From Burkholderia plantarii (lineage in GTDB: Bacteria; Pseudomonadota; Gammaproteobacteria; Burkholderiales; Burkholderiaceae), in the NCBI RefSeq assembly GCF_001411805.1, contig NZ_CP007212.1, forward strand, positions 3,720,001 to 3,784,000: a stretch of 64,000 bases of DNA, in the 5' to 3' direction. The translations under genes and the position numbers were made by a program. Positions 59,878 through 64,000 of this stretch are shown piece by piece (positions within the stretch are counted from its first letter, which is position 1; each line of letters begins with the position of its first letter). The notes below the pieces were generated by a model. It made no database searches. It worked only from the letters and a program-made list of their open reading frames with translations, and was not told where the DNA came from.

Positions 59878-60855
59878 ATGACCGACGCCGCCACCGCCCC
59901 CCAGACCGCCCCCTTTTCCTGCGCCCGCTTCATCAAGGAGATCGGCCGCGGCCCGCACGGCGCCCGCGCGCTATCACCCGAGGACACCTTCCAGCTGTAT
60001 CAGGCGATGCTCGACGGCCGCGTGTCGGACGTGGAGCTCGGCGCCGTCTTGATCGCGTACCGGCTCAAGGGCGAGACGGCCGACGAACTGGCGGCGATGC
60101 TGGCCGCCGCACAGGCGTCGTTCGCGCCGCTGCGCGCGCCGGCCGGCGCCGCGCGGCCGGTGTCGATCCCGAGCTACAACGGCGCGCGCAAGCAGCCGAA
60201 CCTGGTGCCGCTGCTCGCGCTGCTGCTGGCCCGCGAAGGCGTGCCGGTACTCGTGCATGGGGTCGCGACCGATCCGGGGCGCGTGACCAGCGCCGAGATC
60301 TTCACCGAACTCGCGATGCCGGCCGCCGCCTCGCATGCGGCCGCCGAACGCGCGCTGGCCGAACGGCGCGTCGCCTTCACGCCGCTCGAGGTGCTCGCGC
60401 CGAAGCTCGCGCGCCTGCTGGCGCTGCGCGGCGTGCTGGGCGTGCGCAACTCCACGCATACGCTGGTGAAGCTGCTGCAGCCGTTCGAGCCGCTCGGGCT
60501 GCGTCTCGTGAACTACACGCATCCGCCCTATCGCGACAGCCTCGCCCAACTGTTCAGCGAGCATCCGGACGCGGCGGCCGGCGGCGCGCTGCTCGCGCGC
60601 GGCACCGAGGGCGAGGCGGTGGCCGACACGCGCCGGCAGGTGCAAGTGGACTGGCTGCACGACGGGCGCTGCGAGACGCTGCTCGAACCGGAGCGCTCGT
60701 CGCCCGACGCGCCGCCCGTCGCGCTGCCCGAGTCGAAGGACGCGGCCACCACGGCAGCCTGGACCCGTGCCGTGCTCGACGGCGCCGTTCCCGTGCCCGA
60801 CGCGCTCGCGCGCCAGGTCGAGACGATCCTGCGGATCGTGCGCGTCGAGGGCTGA
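59878..60855 (+). CDS. ybiB: DNA-binding protein YbiB (TrpD2-like)
   Basis: This 325-residue protein resembles TrpD/nucleoside phosphorylase family (glycosyltransferase family 3): FIKEIGRGPHGARALSPEDTFQLYQAML, DVELGAVLIAYRLKGETADELAAML, GVPVLVHGVATDPGRVTSAEI and GVRNSTHTLVKLLQPF. YbiB/TrpD2 members bind DNA nonspecifically and lack phosphoribosyltransferase activity. ATG 59878 gives the standard length. leuA's promoter and leader follow. Confidence 0.85.
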   Translation: MTDAATAPQTAPFSCARFIKEIGRGPHGARALSPEDTFQLYQAMLDGRVSDVELGAVLIAYRLKGETADELAAMLAAAQASFAPLRAPAGAARPVSIPSYNGARKQPNLVPLLALLLAREGVPVLVHGVATDPGRVTSAEIFTELAMPAAASHAAAERALAERRVAFTPLEVLAPKLARLLALRGVLGVRNSTHTLVKLLQPFEPLGLRLVNYTHPPYRDSLAQLFSEHPDAAAGGALLARGTEGEAVADTRRQVQVDWLHDGRCETLLEPERSSPDAPPVALPESKDAATTAAWTRAVLDGAVPVPDALARQVETILRIVRVEG

Positions 60856-60952
60856 ACCAGGCGAGCGGCGGCGATCGCGGCCATCCCGGGCTCGCCGCCG
60901 CGCTGCCGACGCGAAACACGCGCACGAGACGCGGGCGATCCCGTCCTGGCAT

Positions 60953-60982
60953 TTGACAACGCGGAACCACCCGCATTAAAGT
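60953..60982 (+). promoter_or_regulatory. Sigma-70-type promoter of the leu leader/leuA
   Basis: A perfect -35 TTGACA (60953-60958) is followed after 17-18 bp by TTAAAG/TAAAGT (60976-60982) as the -10. The -10 ends 7-8 nt before the leader ATG at 60990, so the transcript may begin at or beside the start codon. Confidence 0.6.
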
Positions 60983-60989
60983 TGTCGCC

Positions 60990-61064
60990 ATGCGTTCCCT
61001 TCCGAACCCCCTCCGAATTACCTCCGGCCGCCTAGCGCGGTCGCTATCGCTACGACTAGCGTAA
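60990..61064 (+). CDS. Leucine leader peptide (LeuL) upstream of leuA
   Basis: A 24-codon frame encodes MRSLPNPLRITSGRLARSLS followed by LRLA. It has six Leu codons, and four of them are CTA, a codon rarely used in the neighbouring GC-rich genes. All four fall within the last ten codons. The stop TAA lies in the loop of a hairpin (stem ACGAC/GTCGT plus AGCG/CGCT, 61052-61073). Ribosome stalling on CTA when Leu-tRNA is scarce would unfold this hairpin, the classic logic of attenuation controlling the leucine biosynthetic gene 226 nt downstream. No SD is visible; translation may be leaderless. Confidence 0.75.
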   Translation: MRSLPNPLRITSGRLARSLSLRLA

Positions 61065-61247
61065 CGCTGTCGTCGCGCCGTGCTTCCGGCACGGTCCCCC
61101 CTGAGCCGTTCCCGCAGTTCCTTCTCGTTTTTCGTAACCCGTAGTCGTCAGCCGTCGTCCGTCCATCCGTCGGGCGATCGCGAAGACCCGCCGCATGCCG
61201 TCCGCGAATTCGCGCGGCCCGTGCGCAGTCAACCGCCGATCCGGTTG
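61052..61247 (+). promoter_or_regulatory. leuA mRNA leader with attenuator-like hairpins
   Basis: Hairpin A (61052-61073) spans the end of the leader peptide gene. Hairpin B is CCGTGC/GCACGG (61078-61094). Hairpin C is CAACCG/CGGTTG (61230-61247), about 42 nt before leuA. A T5 run at 61128-61132 is not directly behind a strong stem, so a textbook intrinsic terminator is not obvious and Rho or translational control is possible. Confidence 0.55.
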
Positions 61248-61289
61248 CCGCCCCGTCTTCGCTCGCGACCGCAACGCCCCGAGGCCACC

Positions 61290-62939
61290 ATGCAGCGCAA
61301 CCCCGCCGACAAGTACCGCCCGTTCGAACCCGTTCGCCTCAACGGCCGCAAGTGGCCGTCCCGCACCCTCACGCAGGCGCCGATCTGGATGTCCACCGAC
61401 CTGCGCGACGGCAACCAGTCGTTGATCGAGCCGATGAGCATCGAGCAGAAGCTCGAGTTCTTCGAGATGCTCGTCGCGATCGGCTTCAAGGAGATCGAGG
61501 TCGGCTTCCCGTCGGCCTCGCAGACCGATTTCGACTTCGTGCGCAAGCTGATCGACGAGCGGCGGATTCCCGAAGACGTGACGATCGAAGTGCTGGTGCA
61601 GTCGCGCGAGGACCTGATCGCGCGCACCTTCGAGGCGCTCGACGGCGTGCCGCGCGCGATCATCCACCTCTACAACGCGATCGCGCCGTCGTTCCGCAAG
61701 CTCGTGTTCGGCCTCTCGAAGGAGCAGGTGAAGGCGCTGGCGGTGGACGGCACGCGGATCATCAAGGCGCACGCGCAGGCGCGGCCGGACACGCACTGGA
61801 CCTATCAGTACTCGCCCGAGACCTTCAGCATGGCCGAGCTGAGCTTCGCGCGCGAGGTCTGCGACGCGGTCGCCCAGACCTGGCGCCCGACGCGCGACCA
61901 CAAGATAATCATCAACCTGCCGGCCACGGTCGAGGCCGCGACGCCGAACGTGTTCGCCGACCAGGTCGAGTGGATGGACCGCAACCTCGGCTATCGCGAC
62001 AGCATCGTGCTGTCCGTGCATCCGCACAACGATCGCGGCACCGCGGTGGCCGCGACCGAGCTCGCGCTGCTGGCCGGCGCGGACCGCGTCGAGGGCTGCC
62101 TGTTCGGCAACGGCGAGCGCACCGGCAACGTCGATCTCGTCACGCTCGCGCTCAACCTCTACACGCAGGGCATCGACCCGGGCCTCGACTTCTCGGACAT
62201 CGACGCGGTGCGCGCCGTGGTCGAGCGCTGCAACCAGTTGCCCGTGCATCCGCGCCATCCGTATGCGGGCGATCTCGTCTTCACGGCGTTCTCGGGCTCG
62301 CATCAGGACGCGATCCGCAAGGGCCTCGCGCGGCAGCGCGCCGACGCGCCCTGGGAAGTGCCGTACCTGCCGATCGATCCGGCCGACCTCGGCCGCGGCT
62401 ACGACGCGGTGATCCGCGTCAACAGCCAGTCCGGCAAGGGCGGCGCCACCTACCTGCTCGAACGCGGCATGGGCTTCGCGCCGCCGCGCCGCGTGCAGAT
62501 CGAGTTCAGCCACGCGGTGCAGGCGGTGGCCGACCGCTCCGGCGAGGAAGTCACGGGCGAGGCGGTCTGCGCGCTGTTCCGCCGCGAGTACCTGGAAACC
62601 AGCGGGCCGGCCGCACGCGTCGGCAGCGCGATGACCTGGGAGCGGCGCGAGATCGCTCCCGGCGGCCCGCTCACGGGCGACACGCCGGAAGTGATCGCCG
62701 CGCATGTGGCGACGGCATTCTCCGGCGCGGCCGGCGCGACGGTCGAAGTGGTATCGGTCGAGGCGCTGCGCGGCCGCGACGGCCGCAGCGCGGTGTTCGT
62801 CGGCGCGCGGCTCGGCGGCTCGGCACTGCGCTACGGGGTGGGGATTCACGAGGAACCGGCCGTGGCCGCCGTCGACGCGGTTACGAGCGCGCTCAACCGC
62901 TCCGGCTGGCATTGCTCGGATCACCGCGCCGCGGCCTGA
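61290..62939 (+). CDS. leuA: 2-isopropylmalate synthase (LeuA2-type)
   Basis: LeuA condenses acetyl-CoA and 2-ketoisovalerate, the committed step of leucine synthesis. The 549-residue product has a TIM barrel ([20 protein letters not shown], with the metal-binding Asp; [34 protein letters not shown]) and a C-terminal LeuA allosteric domain that binds leucine (residues ~440-549). It begins [20 protein letters not shown], the long-form N-terminus of LeuA type 2 as in actinobacteria and many Burkholderia. ATG 61290 lies 226 nt after the leader peptide stop. Confidence 0.95.
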   Translation: MQRNPADKYRPFEPVRLNGRKWPSRTLTQAPIWMSTDLRDGNQSLIEPMSIEQKLEFFEMLVAIGFKEIEVGFPSASQTDFDFVRKLIDERRIPEDVTIEVLVQSREDLIARTFEALDGVPRAIIHLYNAIAPSFRKLVFGLSKEQVKALAVDGTRIIKAHAQARPDTHWTYQYSPETFSMAELSFAREVCDAVAQTWRPTRDHKIIINLPATVEAATPNVFADQVEWMDRNLGYRDSIVLSVHPHNDRGTAVAATELALLAGADRVEGCLFGNGERTGNVDLVTLALNLYTQGIDPGLDFSDIDAVRAVVERCNQLPVHPRHPYAGDLVFTAFSGSHQDAIRKGLARQRADAPWEVPYLPIDPADLGRGYDAVIRVNSQSGKGGATYLLERGMGFAPPRRVQIEFSHAVQAVADRSGEEVTGEAVCALFRREYLETSGPAARVGSAMTWERREIAPGGPLTGDTPEVIAAHVATAFSGAAGATVEVVSVEALRGRDGRSAVFVGARLGGSALRYGVGIHEEPAVAAVDAVTSALNRSGWHCSDHRAAA

Positions 62940-63040
62940 GGCGCGCGGGTCGGGCGGCAGCAGGCCTCACCGTCCGGCCCGGCCGCATGCGCCGCGCCAC
63001 CGCCCCGTCCCGTCCCGCGAGATCCGCGGCGCACGGGCGC

Positions 63041-63066
63041 AAAAAGGGCGGCCCGACAGGCCGCCC
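63041..63066 (-). terminator. Terminator of the NTF2-like gene
   Basis: On the minus strand an 8-bp stem (GGGCGGCC / GGCCGCCC, loop 5) is followed by T5. It also lies ~100 nt beyond the convergent leuA stop and could act in both directions, less well for leuA. Confidence 0.8.
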
Positions 63067-63125
63067 CGGAAGGAACCGACAAGGATGCCACCCGCATCCG
63101 GCAACGGCCTCGCGACCCGCGAAGC

Positions 63126-63512
63126 CTAGATTTCGGTGGCGCAGCGCGTCGCGTGCCACGCCAGCAGGCGCCAGCGGCCCTGCTCCTGAGCCTGCAGCGC
63201 GGTGTAGGCCACCGGGAACACGATGCCGCCGTTGTTGGCCTCCAGTTCGACGATCAGGCGCCCCGTCACGACGAACGCCTCTCCGCCGATCGGCATCACG
63301 TCCTGGGTCTGCACCTCGATCTGGCGGTAGCGGCGGCGGCCGGCGACGATCGCGTCGATGAGCTGCTGCTTCGATTCGCGCTTGCCGTTCGTATGCACGT
63401 AATAGGCGCTGTCGGACAGCAGTGCATCGAGCGCCTCGCCGTCGCCTTCGACCATCGCGCGGAACCGGTCACGTTCGAGCGCGCGAATCGCATCGATCAT
63501 CTTCGCCACCAT
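63126..63512 (-). CDS. NTF2-like (SnoaL/DUF4440-type) protein
   Basis: This 128-residue cone-shaped NTF2-fold protein shows AIRALERDRFRAMVEGDGEALD in its first helices, LSDSAYYVHTNGKRESKQQLIDAI, and the strand end WRLLAWHATR. Such proteins are ligand-binding or isomerase-like, but the family spans many roles, so no function is assigned. GGGAG lies ~10 nt before ATG 63512. It is between leuA (convergent) and the PagL-like gene on the same strand. Confidence 0.82.
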   Translation of the reverse strand: MVAKMIDAIRALERDRFRAMVEGDGEALDALLSDSAYYVHTNGKRESKQQLIDAIVAGRRRYRQIEVQTQDVMPIGGEAFVVTGRLIVELEANNGGIVFPVAYTALQAQEQGRWRLLAWHATRCATEI

Positions 63513-63551
63513 CGCCGTACTCCCAGGCCCCGCGCGCGCCGCGCGTGCCGC

Positions 63552-64000
63552 TTAGAAGTTGTACTGCAGATAGATCTGGCTGAAATTTATACCAGGATTC
63601 GGATCTTTGATACTGGCGTTCGACTCGTGCTGGAAACGGAAGCCGGCCAGATACTGCTGGCGGCTGCCGAACTGCGCGCCCACCCCGACCATGTCGGCGA
63701 ACTGGAACGCCGTCGACATCGTGTAGTCGGTAGCGATGTGCGGATGCGTGAGCAGGCGCACGCCGACGCCGGCCTCGAAGAACGGTCGCACGTAGCCGGT
63801 GCGCTTGATGAAGCGGAACACCGGCGTGACCCCGAATTCGCCGATGTTCGAATTGACCGCGTGGTCTCCGCCGTAGTGCCAATACGCCGCATGACCTTCG
63901 GCGACGAACGTGAAATGCCAGTCGCCGACCTGCCACCACGACCAGCCCGGATCCCAGACGATGCCGAGGTCTGCCTTCTTCATGTCGTGGTCGGCGATAC
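63552..64000 (-). CDS. PagL-like lipid A 3-O-deacylase, C-terminal part (runs off the window)
   Basis: The 3' ~149 codons of an outer-membrane acyloxyacyl hydrolase of the PagL family are present. The sequence alternates barrel strands (DWHFTFVAEGHAAYWHYGG, TPVFRFIKRTGYVRPFFEAG) and ends FRFQHESNASIKDPNPGINF...LQYNF, with the His-x-Ser pair of the PagL active site and the terminal Phe of BAM substrates. It would remove the 3-O-acyl chain of lipid A. The frame is open to base 64000; the ATG at 63983 is internal because coding continues upstream. The signal peptide lies outside the window. Confidence 0.82.
   Translation of the reverse strand, partial: IADHDMKKADLGIVWDPGWSWWQVGDWHFTFVAEGHAAYWHYGGDHAVNSNIGEFGVTPVFRFIKRTGYVRPFFEAGVGVRLLTHPHIATDYTMSTAFQFADMVGVGAQFGSRQQYLAGFRFQHESNASIKDPNPGINFSQIYLQYNF

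Noticed and set aside
63552..63983. ATG 63983 as the start of the PagL-like gene
   Set aside because: Coding continues upstream in the same frame to the window edge, and a mature barrel without a signal peptide would be truncated.

Overview
The window is a high-GC chromosomal segment of a Burkholderia-type betaproteobacterium. I infer this from the very GC-rich codon use, from gene orders I know from Burkholderia chromosome 1 (kdsD-kdsC-lptC-lptA-lptB-rpoN-hpf-ptsN-hprK-rapZ; TPR gene-lolB-ispE-tRNA-Gln-prs-rplY-pth; mutM-mutY; rsmD/ftsY), and from how closely the proteins resemble Burkholderia families. The species cannot be fixed by eye.

Layout. 1-1190: end of ilvA and queF. 1230-5605: a probable D-amino-acid catabolic locus (RidA-like protein, N-acyl-D-amino-acid deacylase and RpiR regulator, divergent from a PLP D-amino-acid deaminase), with a candidate operator between the divergent genes. 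5830-14341: accessory metabolism and transport (DJ-1/PfpI, MarR plus MFS pump, EcsC, esterase, CHRD protein, outer-membrane barrel, FAD oxidoreductase). 14384-20365: a decayed SDR gene, then a tandem-marR/oprM/emrA/emrB tripartite efflux operon on the minus strand, preceded by a LysR gene. 21700-23940: a small AT-rich mosaic island holding IS3 and IS630 relics, a gene stub, a ten-copy 15-bp repeat and an orphan CooD/CblD-like pilus-tip protein. 23960-30214: ssb, MFS, uvrA and an AI-2E family permease. 30260-35337: purU, a Nudix-family protein without its Nudix box, a LysE exporter, apt and a Kef antiporter, all on the minus strand. 35491-44798: the LPS-transport/Kdo, sigma-54 and nitrogen-PTS cluster. 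44854-54080: DNA repair (mutY, mutM), lipoprotein sorting, isoprenoid, PRPP and translation genes with one tRNA. 54210-64000: ferredoxin, fatty-acid permease, coaD, rsmD, ftsY, maiA, ybiB, leuA behind a leucine-rich leader peptide, an NTF2-like protein, and the C-terminal part of a PagL-like lipid A deacylase that runs off the right edge.

How they work together. kdsD/kdsC make Kdo and LptC/A/B move LPS to the outer membrane. RpoN, HPF, PtsN, HprK and RapZ form the conserved sigma-54/PTS-Ntr neighbourhood. mutM and mutY handle 8-oxoguanine. LolB, IspE, Prs, L25 and Pth are housekeeping.

The least ordinary items are the leuA leader peptide, whose last ten codons include four CTA leucine codons and which folds into a hairpin over its stop codon; the AT-rich adhesin island with its repeat; the Nudix protein lacking its catalytic box; the SDR pseudogene frameshifted inside its catalytic Tyr codon; and two promoters placed so close to the start codon that leaderless mRNAs are likely (kdsD and the leu leader). 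I saw no clear previously undescribed defence or mobile system.
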